A stretch of 64,000 nt of DNA, from assembly GCA_963576735.1 (NCBI GenBank), contig OY755170.1, positions 17,220,875-17,284,874 of the forward strand, in the 5' to 3' direction. The position numbers and the translations under genes were made by a program. The stretch is from Bedellia somnulentella (Eukaryota; Arthropoda; Insecta; Lepidoptera; Bedelliidae). Under the pieces are notes generated by a model. That model did not search any database. It was not told the DNA's origin and was given only the letters and a program-made list of their open reading frames with translations. Shown here one piece after another: positions 40,001 through 42,674 of this stretch. Within the stretch, counting starts at the first letter, position 1; the number at the start of each line of letters is the position of its first letter.

Positions 40001-40986
40001 GTTTCATTTATAATCATGTTTTGAACAATTGTGTCAATTTTCAGCTTCTTATGAATTTATGTAACCTTCCTCCTTATTTTAGGCCTAAATTGACCGGACT
40101 ATTTTGTTACACTTATTTTGCTAAAAGTGAGAGCTTTTTTGTGACTTTTATGATTTTCATTACGTTGAACCAATCGTGCTCTTTGGTTTTGACGTTTGAT
40201 TGACTGACTGATTTACATACATACATATACTCAGGCCATTATTTTCTATCGGGGTAGGTACTAGTAATATATGTAGAGATTTTGAATTTCCAATGCAGTG
40301 TTAAAATTAAACTTACGTGTGGGTTATGACGTTCGACTTCCAATAGGAACACGGAAGTCCATTTAATTTGAGGCAGAACTTATTTTATATATTTGGAGGC
40401 CTTAAGCTTCAATATATTTAATAAATGTTAAAAGACAAACCTTTTCTAAGAAACCCTGTAAACCAAATAAAACGACCACTTATTTACAATTTTAATGATT
40501 CATTGAGATAATGAACTAACTCAACACTGTAGTTTATTTTATCAACAGACTATCATCTAAGTGTTTTCTTCTGTTTTGCTTATAGGCGCCGATGCCGCAT
40601 GTTCCCGTCGTTAGTAAACTGTTGCACGTTGGACTGGTTCACGAAATGGCCGCCAGAGGCGCTACTGTCGGTAGCTGAACAATGTCTTAAACCTCTCAAC
40701 AGTCCCGAAATTGCCAGTAAAATATCAGAACTATGCGTTGCAATGCATCAGGTTAAAACTTTTACATTTTTCCAACCTTTTTAACAATGAGTTCTAATAT
40801 TAATGTTATAACATATATTTTTAGGATGTCGATGTAATGACTGATAGACTTTACAACGAAATGCGTCGATACTTCTATACTACACCGAGCAGCTATTTAG
40901 ATTTGCTGAAACTTTATTTAATATTATTGGACAAAAAACAACAAGAAATTATCAGAGGACGAGACAGGATTTCTTGTGGTTTGCAG
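1..40986 (+). CDS. DNAH6: Axonemal inner-arm dynein heavy chain, DNAH6 type (37 exons seen, incomplete at both ends)
   Basis: This gene encodes the ATP-driven motor heavy chain of a single-headed inner dynein arm, which slides doublet microtubules in motile axonemes (in insects mainly sperm and chordotonal cilia). The 37 exons join in phase to 2368 codons. Order: tail (codons 1-603), linker (604-937), AAA1 with [10 protein letters not shown] and CCFDEFNRI (about 1040-1320), AAA2 with GPTGGGKST (about 1385-1622), AAA3 with GNTGVGKT and FFIDDVNMP (about 1700-1990), AAA4 with GPGGSGRRS and FLFTDTQI (about 2080-2368). The linker and AAA1-AAA4 track the DNAH6 subfamily almost exon by exon, including [15 protein letters not shown] and [10 protein letters not shown]. 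About 400 N-terminal residues and the stalk-to-C-terminus third are not in the window. No in-frame stop was met, so the gene looks functional. Another inner-arm subtype is possible but less likely. Confidence 0.93.
302..1536 (-). mobile_element. Degenerate mariner transposon
   Basis: The 1235-bp element lies between TA dinucleotides (300-301 and 1537-1538) with matching ends (GAGGGGCATGCCAAAAGAA and its complement). The minus strand holds broken transposase: an N-terminal helix-turn-helix part (990-1322, with [20 protein letters not shown]), a catalytic part (712-1002, [14 protein letters not shown]) and C-terminal remnants (about 300-870). Frameshifts separate the blocks, and a GAT microsatellite at 981-993 replaces the usual WVPH region. 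It is non-functional. Confidence 0.93.
1810..2027 (+). CDS. DNAH6: DNAH6 exon 2, tail
   Basis: Acceptor TTTTAG precedes ATGATACAAATC; the donor is GTGATT at 2028, phase 2. It encodes an amphipathic tail segment ending KRKYCERLA, typical of the region before the conserved tail block shared by inner-arm heavy chains. Confidence 0.85.
2028..2632. other. Intron 2, nothing recognised
   Basis: AT-rich intron sequence. I saw no coding, RNA or terminal-repeat structure. Confidence 0.6.
2633..2816 (+). CDS. DNAH6: DNAH6 exon 3, tail
   Basis: Acceptor TTTCAG, donor AAG|GTAATG. It contains [16 protein letters not shown], which corresponds to the conserved (F)hRLADYLhhxxL tail motif of inner-arm dyneins. 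Confidence 0.9.
3049..3620 (+). CDS. DNAH6: DNAH6 exon 4, tail (largest exon)
   Basis: Acceptor TCTTACAG, donor GA|GTAAGT. At 572 nt it is the longest exon and encodes about 190 residues of predicted helical tail with a conserved PxPxKVLEVC segment near the end, as in DNAH6-type tails. The opening TGG GCC joins the preceding AAG in phase 0. Confidence 0.92.
3710..3960 (+). repeat. Family A SINE-like repeat, copy 1
   Basis: It begins GCTGTGTAGTGTCGGCTTAG and ends TATAGCCGTGAGTATATG with a (TATG)n tail. At least eleven other copies or fragments occur in the window in both orientations. Approximate positions: 5622-5765 (+), 10480-10676 (-), 11523-11767 (+), 13257-13418 (+), 13990-14100 (+), 15139-15290 (-), 15445-15560 (+), 32602-32808 (-), 34301-34507 (-), 34556-34760 (-, decayed) and 58872-59040 (+). 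No tRNA promoter boxes are clear, so SINE is a guess from size and tail. Confidence 0.8.
4039..4271 (+). CDS. DNAH6: DNAH6 exon 5, tail coiled region
   Basis: Acceptor ATGCTAG, donor G|GTTAGA, phase 1. It encodes a strongly helical segment ([20 protein letters not shown] followed by IPPEDM); the PPED turn is a recurrent landmark of dynein tails. Confidence 0.92.
4272..4805. other. Intron 5, nothing recognised
   Basis: Very AT-rich intron without identifiable repeats or genes. Confidence 0.6.
4806..4948 (+). CDS. DNAH6: DNAH6 exon 6, tail
   Basis: Acceptor TGTACAG; donor GAA|GTATCT. The peptide begins at the GT of glycine and ends in [11 protein letters not shown], phase 0. Confidence 0.88.
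5031..5159 (+). CDS. DNAH6: DNAH6 exon 7, tail
   Basis: I placed the start at the AG of TATCCCCAG (5029-5030) because it gives a pyrimidine-rich acceptor, phase 0 and a helical peptide ([20 protein letters not shown]). The donor is AAG|GTAACG. An upstream AG at 5013-5014 would put the exon in a different frame. Confidence 0.85.
5921..6695. mobile_element. Non-autonomous DNA transposon (MITE) with CAGGGTG ends
   Basis: The left end CAGGGTGATTACGGGGTCGT is inverted at the right end (ACGACCCCGAAATCACCCTG region, one mismatch), giving 20-bp terminal inverted repeats. TATA flanks both sides (5917-5920, 6696-6699) as a likely target duplication. No transposase is encoded in its 775 bp. Confidence 0.85.
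6776..6882 (+). CDS. DNAH6: DNAH6 exon 8, tail/linker approach
   Basis: Acceptor ATTACAG, donor TG|GTAAGT, phase 2. It contains TRFETLEEA and [13 protein letters not shown], the 'LWxSxxEW' landmark found just before the linker in axonemal heavy chains. The upstream intron carries a MITE (5921-6695). Confidence 0.92.
6883..7194. other. Intron 8, nothing recognised
   Basis: AT-rich intron, no repeats or genes seen. Confidence 0.6.
7195..7345 (+). CDS. DNAH6: DNAH6 exon 9, linker approach
   Basis: Acceptor TTTATAG, donor AAG|GTAAGG. It encodes [11 protein letters not shown] and [16 protein letters not shown]; the LxKGLPPN motif is a standard landmark before the linker. Confidence 0.93.
7830..8150. 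repeat. Intronic repeat block with CCTAA tract and C-rich hairpins
   Basis: It contains GCAAGCAAGCAAGTATGCAT words on both sides, three to four CCTAA units at about 7973-7991 (the insect telomere motif), and a G/C-rich core (8021-8085) where runs of C and G can pair. It resembles a dispersed insect repeat rather than a true telomere; its type is unknown. Confidence 0.6.
8558..8767 (+). CDS. DNAH6: DNAH6 exon 10, linker
   Basis: Acceptor TTTCGCAG, donor AAA|GTATGT. It carries [17 protein letters not shown] and [16 protein letters not shown], both conserved linker (DHC_N2) motifs. The linker is the mechanical element that swings across the AAA ring. Confidence 0.95.
8768..9712. other. Intron 10 with repeat remnants
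   Basis: Two similar segments around 9355-9460 carry GTGATTGGT and CCAATCAGA words. A GTGCGAAGCTGGGGTGGTTC piece at about 9590 resembles the end of repeat family E. No gene is visible. Confidence 0.55.
9713..9925 (+). CDS. DNAH6: DNAH6 exon 11, linker
   Basis: Acceptor ATTCAG, donor CTG|GTTAAT. It includes [13 protein letters not shown] and [15 protein letters not shown], conserved in the linker domain. Confidence 0.95.
10005..10151 (+). CDS. DNAH6: DNAH6 exon 12, linker
   Basis: Acceptor TTTACAG, donor AAG|GTATTT. It encodes [14 protein letters not shown] and [13 protein letters not shown], a near-invariant linker block. The upstream intron is only 79 nt. Confidence 0.96.
10263..10439 (+). 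CDS. DNAH6: DNAH6 exon 13, linker
   Basis: Acceptor TTACAG, donor CAG|GTTAGT. It includes [20 protein letters not shown] and DELLEILAQ, the most conserved linker sequence. A low-similarity family A repeat follows in the intron. Confidence 0.97.
10833..11087 (+). CDS. DNAH6: DNAH6 exon 14, end of linker
   Basis: Acceptor CTTTCAG, donor AAG|GTTAAA, 85 codons. It begins [18 protein letters not shown] and ends [18 protein letters not shown] less conserved stretch in the middle (MEDG-like acidic segment) is normal for the subfamily. Confidence 0.96.
12194..13187. repeat. Family E interspersed repeat, copy 1
   Basis: It runs from CTAGTGGATCGTCCCAGCTT to CAGATTTATTATAAGTATAG. The same sequence occurs inverted at 22411-23341. 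It includes a (GACA)n microsatellite at 13014-13060. No long ORF is present; it is a non-autonomous element or LINE relic. Confidence 0.82.
13716..13862 (+). CDS. DNAH6: DNAH6 exon 15, linker-AAA1 junction
   Basis: Acceptor TGTTGCAG, donor CAG|GTATTG. It encodes [20 protein letters not shown] and ends WVTLHANQ. The 2.6-kb intron before it is filled with repeats. Confidence 0.95.
14105..15437 (-). repeat. Family F composite repeat, copy 1
   Basis: On the minus strand it begins CTAGCTTTTTGCCCACGACT (15437 downward). It includes a family A segment, an AAGATATTCTCATTT block and a tRNA-like module, in the same order as 58733-60868. The shared order shows it is one composite element family rather than chance neighbours. 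Confidence 0.75.
14437..14515 (+). repeat. tRNA-like module of family F
   Basis: It carries GTGGCGTAGCGGTATACC (A-box-like) and GGTTCGAATCTCGG (B box). The middle is not a clean anticodon arm. A related, longer version lies on the minus strand at about 59480-59575. It is best read as a SINE-type pol III promoter, not a working tRNA gene. Confidence 0.65.
15785..16038 (+). CDS. DNAH6: DNAH6 exon 16, linker-AAA1 junction
   Basis: Acceptor TTTCAG, donor CC|GTATGT, phase 2. It contains [13 protein letters not shown] and [13 protein letters not shown], the conserved lead-in to AAA1. Confidence 0.95.
16112..16404 (+). CDS. DNAH6: DNAH6 exon 17, AAA1 Walker A
   Basis: This exon carries the main ATPase P-loop, [16 protein letters not shown], after [21 protein letters not shown]1 is the site of motor ATP hydrolysis. 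Acceptor TTCTACAG; donor GAAG|GTAACC at 16405 in phase 1, joining exon 18 as [10 protein letters not shown]. Two further copies of its 3' part lie directly downstream (16445-16643 and 16684-16799). Confidence 0.97.
16445..16643 (+). pseudogene. Second copy of the AAA1 Walker A exon (possible alternative exon)
   Basis: It repeats codons GHxYLG to NCSEG of exon 17. By eye 66 codons aligned with copy 1 differ at 18 synonymous and 4 replacement sites; the last 31 codons are identical in protein. It keeps [10 protein letters not shown], an AAG acceptor at 16442-16444 and a GTAACT donor in the correct phase 1. The 40-nt gap from copy 1 is too short for a normal intron, so copies 1 and 2 cannot be spliced in series. 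A weak in-frame donor in copy 1 (TAC|GTGTAC, after 16199) would let copy 2 replace the P-loop half, losing only two codons. It could equally be a decaying duplicate. Confidence 0.6.
16684..16799 (+). pseudogene. Third, internally deleted copy of the AAA1 Walker A exon
   Basis: It retains [18 protein letters not shown] and a donor (GCAAG|GTAGCT) but lacks about 83 nt covering the ITPLTDR-LQLDLGG part. From the matching acceptor it is out of frame. It has about seven amino-acid changes in 30 codons compared with copy 2, so it looks like a relic. The spacer from copy 2 is again 40 nt. Confidence 0.6.
17091..17250 (+). CDS. DNAH6: DNAH6 exon 18, AAA1 Walker B
   Basis: Acceptor CTACGCAG, donor TAG|GTAATA, phase 2. 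It encodes [20 protein letters not shown] and [19 protein letters not shown], including the catalytic Walker B aspartate-glutamate pair. Confidence 0.97.
17481..17626 (+). CDS. DNAH6: DNAH6 exon 19, AAA1 sensor I
   Basis: Acceptor GTTACAG, donor G|GTAAGC. It has [20 protein letters not shown] and [20 protein letters not shown], the sensor I region of AAA1. Confidence 0.97.
17751..17902 (+). CDS. DNAH6: DNAH6 exon 20, AAA1 small domain
   Basis: Acceptor TTTCCAG, donor CTG|GTACGG. It encodes [20 protein letters not shown] and [13 protein letters not shown], containing the AAA1 sensor II arginine region. Confidence 0.97.
18187..18379 (+). CDS. DNAH6: DNAH6 exon 21, AAA1-AAA2 link
   Basis: Acceptor ATTGCAG; the donor is A|GTTAGT at 18380, which keeps phase 1. 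It contains [20 protein letters not shown] and [10 protein letters not shown]. Confidence 0.95.
18640..18770. repeat. Imperfect inverted repeat
   Basis: TGTGAGAGCGAGTATG near 18670 is mirrored by CATACCCGCTCTCACA near 18745, so the segment could fold back. It sits just before a SINE fragment; no gene is seen. Confidence 0.5.
18825..19095 (+). repeat. Family B tRNA-derived SINE, 5'-truncated copy
   Basis: It matches the body of the full copy at 20497-20880 (CACCAATTTGTCTTTTCTAA to TGCCAACC-CTTCGGGG) but lacks the tRNA head. Confidence 0.85.
19134..19273 (+). CDS. DNAH6: DNAH6 exon 22, AAA2 Walker A
   Basis: Acceptor TTACAG, donor AAT|GTAAGT. It ends in [16 protein letters not shown], the AAA2 P-loop; AAA2 binds ATP as a structural nucleotide. 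Confidence 0.96.
19549..19734 (+). CDS. DNAH6: DNAH6 exon 23, AAA2
   Basis: Acceptor TTATTTAG, donor ACG|GTATTT. It contains [19 protein letters not shown], a conserved AAA2 landmark, then [13 protein letters not shown]. Confidence 0.95.
19735..20199. other. Intron 23, nothing recognised
   Basis: AT-rich intron. A few short repeats of ATTTGTACATAA are present around 19852-19895; no gene or mobile-element structure. Confidence 0.55.
20200..20355 (+). CDS. DNAH6: DNAH6 exon 24, AAA2 Walker B region
   Basis: Acceptor TTTTCTAG, donor GAG|GTAATT. It encodes [20 protein letters not shown] and [16 protein letters not shown]. The canonical Walker B glutamate is replaced here, as is usual for AAA2. 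Confidence 0.97.
20497..20880 (+). repeat. Family B tRNA-derived SINE, full copy
   Basis: The head has an A box (GATAGCCCAGTGGGTAGA) and B box (GTGTTCAAATCCTGG) of pol III type. The body ends in TGCCAACCCCTTCGGGG and a (TTATG)n tail. Other copies are at 18825-19095 (+), 23512-23781 (-) and 46212-46440 (-). Confidence 0.9.
21128..21355 (+). CDS. DNAH6: DNAH6 exon 25, AAA2 sensor region
   Basis: Acceptor TGCACAG, donor CAG|GTAAAT. It contains [20 protein letters not shown], an AAA2 signature. Confidence 0.97.
21356..21685. other. Intron 25, nothing recognised
   Basis: AT-rich intron, no features seen. Confidence 0.55.
21686..21906 (+). CDS. DNAH6: DNAH6 exon 26, AAA2-AAA3
   Basis: Acceptor TTTTCAG, donor TA|GTATGT, phase 2. 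It contains [15 protein letters not shown], matching the conserved 'FxFxxxWSxGG' block. Confidence 0.95.
21986..22197 (+). CDS. DNAH6: DNAH6 exon 27, AAA3 start
   Basis: Acceptor TTTCAG, donor G|GTTATT, phase 1. It contains [20 protein letters not shown] and ends in MFTGNTG, the first half of the AAA3 P-loop. Confidence 0.96.
22269..22381 (+). CDS. DNAH6: DNAH6 exon 28, AAA3 Walker A
   Basis: It completes GNTGVGKT and continues to [15 protein letters not shown]. Acceptor ATCACAG, donor CAG|GTTTGT in phase 0. The following intron is 12.5 kb and packed with nested mobile elements. Confidence 0.96.
22411..23341. repeat. Family E interspersed repeat, copy 2 (inverted relative to copy 1)
   Basis: It aligns over its length with 12194-13187 in the opposite orientation, including the GTCT/GACA microsatellite at about 22532-22550 and the GCGAAGCTGGG end. 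A short frame through it is accidental. Confidence 0.85.
23512..23781 (-). repeat. Family B SINE, minus-strand copy
   Basis: It reads from TTGGCAGAGG to the tRNA head complement (GACCCGGGATTCGAACCCAC, then CATTGAACTATC). It is diverged from the copy at 20497. Confidence 0.82.
23908..24361 (-). repeat. BEL 3' LTR, complete
   Basis: In element sense it starts TGTTCCGTACTGGAACA and ends GCGGCTACA, with TATAAAAG near the middle and AATAAA signals. Its first 237 bp are repeated at 29726-29962. Confidence 0.88.
24456..29801 (-). CDS. BEL/Pao Gag-Pol polyprotein
   Basis: One uninterrupted frame of about 1780 codons. Domains in order: Gag helical region; zinc knuckles ([14 protein letters not shown], about codons 385-445); aspartic protease VDSGSQASF (about 519); reverse transcriptase with FVDDV (about 927); RNase [13 protein letters not shown] (about 1105); HHCC zinc finger and DDE integrase ([16 protein letters not shown] near 1600). 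No envelope gene follows. The frame opens with TTG inside the LTR remnant; the first in-frame ATG is deep in Gag (near codon 265). The native start and leader therefore appear deleted together with the end of the 5' LTR. The rest shows no decay, implying recent insertion. Confidence 0.95.
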   Translation of the reverse strand: MTSDVLQLHPFPQVSLSLSQHADVSVCEQDIFERDLILEELRRTLQFATTDEQQFRSRTIDISAHQRKFTKVQCKIEKILFKHKCFDKDEQITIRNEFNDLYYGILAHLNDLKQKEERVRRSSRIFLSSSEAPQQCHHSKTLPTLPLPSFSGDPTDWPSYIDLFKSLVHSNSAYTDAEKLRYLILTVKNEPFNLIKSLPISEDNYAIALEILISRYENKRVIASKHLDRILDIENCSDKSVHSLRRLLNVYQENIKALEAMQFPVGQWNFILLNILLRKIPVGTRKCFERSLVKPSSIPDVNTLITFLEKEISADEIINISVGGQSISQQNTKVGSSLSSRTITQQRSFNALAANNVGLPTRQTDENQRSYNVIKKQTCICCEAQHSLTKCSKFLNLTPHARYNLIQNKSICYNCLNVGHNVINCKSSYVCRSCHKRHHSLIHLSNQASPVVSDSAVITLPPAKVDPVPPTQSESNSIHNNCASNSNAPSMRTSTVLLSTALIDVCVGSSILSTVRCVVDSGSQASFITESCAQRLGLNRKKINIPVYGIGDSEPVKPKGVISCLVKPKGKQNPIIQVEALILPKLMSHMPSVPLPQKGWTHLTNLTLADPDFRTPQPVEMLLGADILSHVLLGNIVSGLPGSPIAVNSVFGYLLLGKLNLDPVVSTPPHVCFSSFDNDNLQRFWELESLPEKRSYTPDEELCESLFQRTHTRDGITGRYVVSLPFKPDAPPLGESRQTALARLHKLEYRLERNPTLKRDYHACIQEYLDLNHMEPVTSDAALGAHYYIPHHCVVKESSETPRTRVVFDAGCKSSNGVSLNQVLLTGPKLHPDIVDILLKFRIHLIGFTSDCKQMYRNIGMCKDHLDYQRILWRSSPAEPVQDFRLRTVTFGVSSSPFLALRTIQQLAHDESHRFPLAAPVLLESIFVDDVVAGANSESDALALQRELIGICSSAGFELRKWHSNSPAILVAVESSSPHGGRQETVSVAHLEKDTHTKVLGLHWDPRTDCFKFNVQVNSEKYTKRAILSEIARIYDPLGFLSPLTLYAKHLIQLLWVANIGWDETPPIDIINSWRLFIQELPIIKCISFPRHILDNTCTVQVHGFADASETAYAGCVYIRLTSSDGEIRTYLVIAKTRVAPLRVRLTIPRLELMAALLLSKLIDKVISIYDNRVDMDNVYAWSDASIVLAWLHQPPHTWKTFVSNRTSDILSVVPASRWRHVRSADNPADVASRGALPHALRAHPLWYHGPAWLQRPSHAWPSFNEQFDTNEEKRIVSSNASTTINTDIEIIQRYSSLGKLVRITAWIIRFYKKCKHLTNHHSDYITVPEYNESLKKLVLLVQQSVFTEDINKISKGNLPSQSLRRITPFLHSDGLLRVGGRIHKSLLSYDSKHQMILPKKHTLTNLIIDDAHVCYLHAGPQTVQYLLSQKYWIISCRDIVRQRIHRCVRCFSARPTPVQPRMGPLPATRLRPARPFIKTAVDYAGPFFVRANKVRNAKVIKCYVSVFVCMSVKAIHLEIVSELSTEGFLAALRRFTSRRGLCTDIFSDCGTNFVGCDKYLKELYAFLGNDSVQRNLQKETLQQCITWHFQPSHASHFGGLFEAGVKSFKHHLRRVLGTRTQTYDEMHTLLCQIEAVLNSRPLSVMSSSASDPLPLTPSHFLIGEPLTALPDVSLLDVNPNRLTRWRWVQQSVQHFWKRWSREYLHEIQQTQKWLQDRGPPISEGTVVIVRDDHLPPLQWKLARVHALHPGTDNVTRVVTLKMNNNFFKRPVVKLCPLPIE
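29726..29962 (-). repeat. BEL 5' LTR, truncated
   Basis: It is nearly identical to 24125-24361 but stops at CGATGTGAGTG. The remaining 217 bp of the LTR, the primer site and the Gag start are missing, and Gag coding follows immediately. Confidence 0.88.
30453..31168 (-). pseudogene. 3' end of a LINE reverse transcriptase ORF (5'-truncated)
   Basis: It encodes the post-RT region of a CR1/Jockey-like ORF2 ([43 protein letters not shown]), continuing to 31168 where the element is cut off. Its 3' UTR runs to about 29968 and ends in a (TATC)n tail on the minus strand. The remaining piece of that tail is at 23894-23907, on the other side of the BEL insertion. Confidence 0.88.
31176..31944. mobile_element. 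Non-autonomous TIR element (repeated at 32875-33643)
   Basis: GTTGTTAGGAACCATGTCAT at the left is mirrored by ATGACATTGTTCCTAACAAC at the right; the inverted repeats are about 40 bp with a few mismatches. There is no ORF inside and no convincing target duplication. Confidence 0.75.
32020..32420 (+). repeat. Diverged solitary relative of the 1058-bp satellite (repeated at 33719-34119)
   Basis: It shares CCTCCGAGCAGACGG, GTCGTAATACACGGCGAATA and CGACATCTTTACTAAGTTCG with the array after 50430, in the same order. It keeps the longer form with GATGTGGCTTCAAATC between them. Confidence 0.82.
34908..35050 (+). CDS. DNAH6: DNAH6 exon 29, AAA3 Walker B
   Basis: Acceptor TTTCCAG, donor AG|GTATAA. 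It encodes [20 protein letters not shown], the AAA3 Walker B. It joins exon 28 ([15 protein letters not shown]) without a gap relative to the family, so the giant intron hides no missing exon. Confidence 0.96.
35051..35733 (+). repeat. Intron 29 with family C tRNA-derived SINE
   Basis: At about 35468-35700, CCGTGGCTGAGTGGATAGG and GCGGGTTCAATCCCCGC form A and B boxes, followed by an AT-rich body ending GGGGCTAACTTGATC. A second copy lies at 36788-37020 (CGTGGCCGAGTGGATTG, GGTTCGATCCCCGC). The shared body argues for a SINE, not a tRNA gene. Confidence 0.82.
35734..35926 (+). CDS. DNAH6: DNAH6 exon 30, AAA3
   Basis: Acceptor ATTCCAG, donor AAG|GTAAGT. It contains [19 protein letters not shown], a strongly conserved AAA3 sensor I element. 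Confidence 0.97.
36184..36407 (+). CDS. DNAH6: DNAH6 exon 31, AAA3
   Basis: Acceptor GTACAG, donor AG|GTACTT. It contains [20 protein letters not shown], the AAA3 lid block shared by all axonemal heavy chains. Confidence 0.97.
36487..36742 (+). CDS. DNAH6: DNAH6 exon 32, AAA3-AAA4
   Basis: Acceptor ATTTTAG, donor AAG|GTACGT. It starts [16 protein letters not shown] and contains [14 protein letters not shown]. Confidence 0.96.
36788..37020 (+). repeat. Family C tRNA-derived SINE, copy 2
   Basis: It aligns with 35468-35700 from the tRNA-like head through TGAGAGCAA and GGGGCTAACTTGAT. It is moderately diverged. Confidence 0.82.
37224..37414 (+). CDS. DNAH6: DNAH6 exon 33, AAA4 Walker A
   Basis: Acceptor TTTCCAG. 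It encodes [19 protein letters not shown] and the AAA4 P-loop GPGGSGRRS; arginine in place of the Walker lysine also occurs in other axonemal dyneins. The donor AA|GTACGA at 37415 lies inside the first unit of a 36-bp repeat that duplicates the exon end and donor 17 times. The exon is markedly GC-rich beside its AT-rich surroundings. Confidence 0.95.
37396..38007. repeat. 36-bp minisatellite built from the exon 33 / intron 33 boundary
   Basis: There are 17 head-to-tail units of 36 bp beginning GACACGTCAACGAGTGCAAG. Unit 1 contains the last 19 coding bases of exon 33 plus its donor; units 2-17 lie in the intron. Several keep CAAGTACGAT intact, while units 6, 7 and 15 have lost the GT and units 13 and 14 read TAGTGC. 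Retaining the first unit puts TGA in frame within about seven codons, so only the first donor yields full-length protein. Both strands are open for long stretches in other frames, as expected for a unit divisible by three. Confidence 0.95.
38008..38523. other. Rest of intron 33, nothing recognised
   Basis: Unique-looking AT-rich sequence between the minisatellite and exon 34. Confidence 0.55.
38524..38696 (+). CDS. DNAH6: DNAH6 exon 34, AAA4 Walker B
   Basis: Acceptor TATCACAG, donor G|GTGAGA. It encodes [13 protein letters not shown] and [20 protein letters not shown], the AAA4 Walker B region, and joins exon 33 as [14 protein letters not shown]. Confidence 0.96.
38940..39123 (+). CDS. DNAH6: DNAH6 exon 35, AAA4, with a GC donor
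   Basis: Acceptor CAATATAG. It encodes [15 protein letters not shown] to [13 protein letters not shown]. The donor reads CAG|GCAAGA, a GC-AG intron with otherwise strong consensus; no GT donor nearby keeps the conserved junction [11 protein letters not shown]. Confidence 0.94.
39264..39662 (-). pseudogene. Antisense gene fragment with a TSO1/CXC-like cysteine motif
   Basis: An open frame of 132 codons within intron 35 ends naturally after a long acidic tail ([18 protein letters not shown]). Before it is [17 protein letters not shown] followed by [11 protein letters not shown], a spacing like the cysteine-rich CXC motif of Tesmin/TSO1 proteins that also occurs at the C-terminus of transposon-derived insect proteins. 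A TAA lies directly upstream in frame, so only the C-terminal part survives. A retrocopy or transposon remnant is likely. Confidence 0.6.
39663..40585. other. Remainder of intron 35, nothing recognised
   Basis: Low-complexity AT-rich sequence; short frames here show no recognisable motif. Part may belong to the mobile element that brought the CXC fragment. Confidence 0.5.
40586..40751 (+). CDS. DNAH6: DNAH6 exon 36, AAA4
   Basis: Acceptor CTTATAG, donor CAG|GTTAAA. It starts [20 protein letters not shown], an almost invariant AAA4 block. Confidence 0.97.
40825..40986 (+). CDS. DNAH6: DNAH6 exon 37, end of AAA4 before the stalk
   Basis: Acceptor TTTTTAG, donor CAG|GTAATT in phase 0. It contains [20 protein letters not shown] and ends in RDRISCGLQ, directly before the stalk coiled coil. 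No stalk exon was recognised in the remaining 23 kb. Confidence 0.96.
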
Positions 40987-41645
40987 GTAATTATAACAAT
41001 GTATCATAGTATGCTAGAATAAAACAAATCAAATTCAAACTTTCACTGCGTTTATCCCGGAAAGTATTGGCTGTCAAAACTGTCAACAATTGTGAAGCAC
41101 TCTCCGCCGATTTTAAATTATTTTTTAGTATAAGTTAATTCAATCACTGCAAAACTAACCTAAATCGTGATAGTGTTCAATGAATCCCTACTGGAAGTGT
41201 TTTCTCGGCCAGGGCTGACCTGTGGAACGAACTGGATACACCCCTGCCTATCTGACCGCAGCCAATATCACCTGTGTACCACCGAGTTAATAACATCCCG
41301 AAAGATATCACCATCGATCGCCAACTTAAATCCAACGTGAATACGGCACAACACTGATGAAACCAACCACTTTTCTGTAAGTCTTTCATTGTTTACTTAG
41401 AAGAAAGTCGCGATTTCGGTTAATAACTGCCAAATATATGAATTTTGAACTGATACCTGGAATTTATTTAAATATAATAATCTGCCGGTAATCTCAACTG
41501 AAATTGTGATAACACAAACAAACAAACGTCACTGTCAACCCATCTATAGAGTGACGTATGTTATTTTGACTGTCGCCCAACAGTCAAGCGTCAGGTTGAC
41601 ATAAGGCATAGAGTAGTCTAGAAGAGTAGACATCAAAATAACGCC

Positions 41646-42674
41646 ATGGCAACGATCTGCTCAGCGTGTGGGAACAAAATAAAGAACCTTAATTTTCTTG
41701 AATGCTCGTTGTGTAATCACTTATACGACTCCGAGTGTCTGAATATTGAACTAGATGATTTTAAACATCTAAGTGAATCCTTCAAAAACAACTGGAAGTG
41801 TCCAACCTGCATCAGCCGACTCCCTAAAGGTGATAACACATCCACCCCTATAAGAAACGCTTTTGGAAATAATAAAATAGATGTGACGTTCAGTGCCAGT
41901 GAAAATGTCAACACAAGACGTGGAAATATGATTCAAAACGACTCACACCTGGAACAGCATTCACTGGCAACTTTAATTGAAGAGATACGTCTTTTGCGAA
42001 AAAATCAGGATAATGGAATGGAATTACTTCGTCGCGAACTACATGAATCCATGGATAAATTATCAACCACACTTAATGCCAAACTACTAGACTATGAACA
42101 AAAACTATTATCTCAAGAAATCCAAATATCCTCATTAAAAGCCTCACTTGAAGAGCATCAGCAAACATCACTCGGGAAATCTATTGAAATCGCTGGAATC
42201 CCGGAAACGAGCAACGAAAACCTGGAGCACGTGGTCATAACAACCATGACTAAATATGGAATCAATCTCGATAAAAACGAAATCGACGAAACTATACGCG
42301 TGGGGAAGATTAATAATGCGGGAACTGGCAACTCACCTCGACATATAGTGGTAAACCTTCTAAGAAAGAACAAACGTGACGAAATTCTGAAGGCCGCAAG
42401 ATCCAGGAAAAATGTAAAGACGGATGACATAGTACCAGGTACGTCTTATCAGATTTTTATAAACGAGCGCCTCACCACTGCCAACAGGAAACTATTTCAC
42501 GCTGCTCGATATAAATCAAAAGAATGCAATTTTCGCTTCTGCTGGATCAGAAATGGAACCATCTACGTCCGCAAAGAAGAACAACATCCCGCAATACCTA
42601 TCCAAAACCAATTTGACATCTCCAACCGAATCCAGCTCATCTGTCCTATGCCCACAAAGCCAATTGCACAATAA
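41646..42674 (+). CDS. LINE ORF1 protein with PHD-like zinc finger
   Basis: 342 codons from ATG (GCCATGGC context). Residues 5-58 form a PHD/RING-like cysteine pattern (CSACGNK, ECSLCNHLYDSEC, WKCPTC). A helical stretch follows (about 105-175). The C-terminal part (IEIAGIPETSNENLE, INERLT) resembles the nucleic-acid-binding domain of LINE ORF1 proteins. It presumably binds element RNA. It overlaps ORF2 by up to 122 nt in another frame. Confidence 0.88.
   Translation: MATICSACGNKIKNLNFLECSLCNHLYDSECLNIELDDFKHLSESFKNNWKCPTCISRLPKGDNTSTPIRNAFGNNKIDVTFSASENVNTRRGNMIQNDSHLEQHSLATLIEEIRLLRKNQDNGMELLRRELHESMDKLSTTLNAKLLDYEQKLLSQEIQISSLKASLEEHQQTSLGKSIEIAGIPETSNENLEHVVITTMTKYGINLDKNEIDETIRVGKINNAGTGNSPRHIVVNLLRKNKRDEILKAARSRKNVKTDDIVPGTSYQIFINERLTTANRKLFHAARYKSKECNFRFCWIRNGTIYVRKEEQHPAIPIQNQFDISNRIQLICPMPTKPIAQ

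Noticed and set aside
41177..41389. 70-codon minus frame upstream of LINE ORF1
   Set aside because: No recognisable motif; it sits in the presumed LINE 5' UTR.
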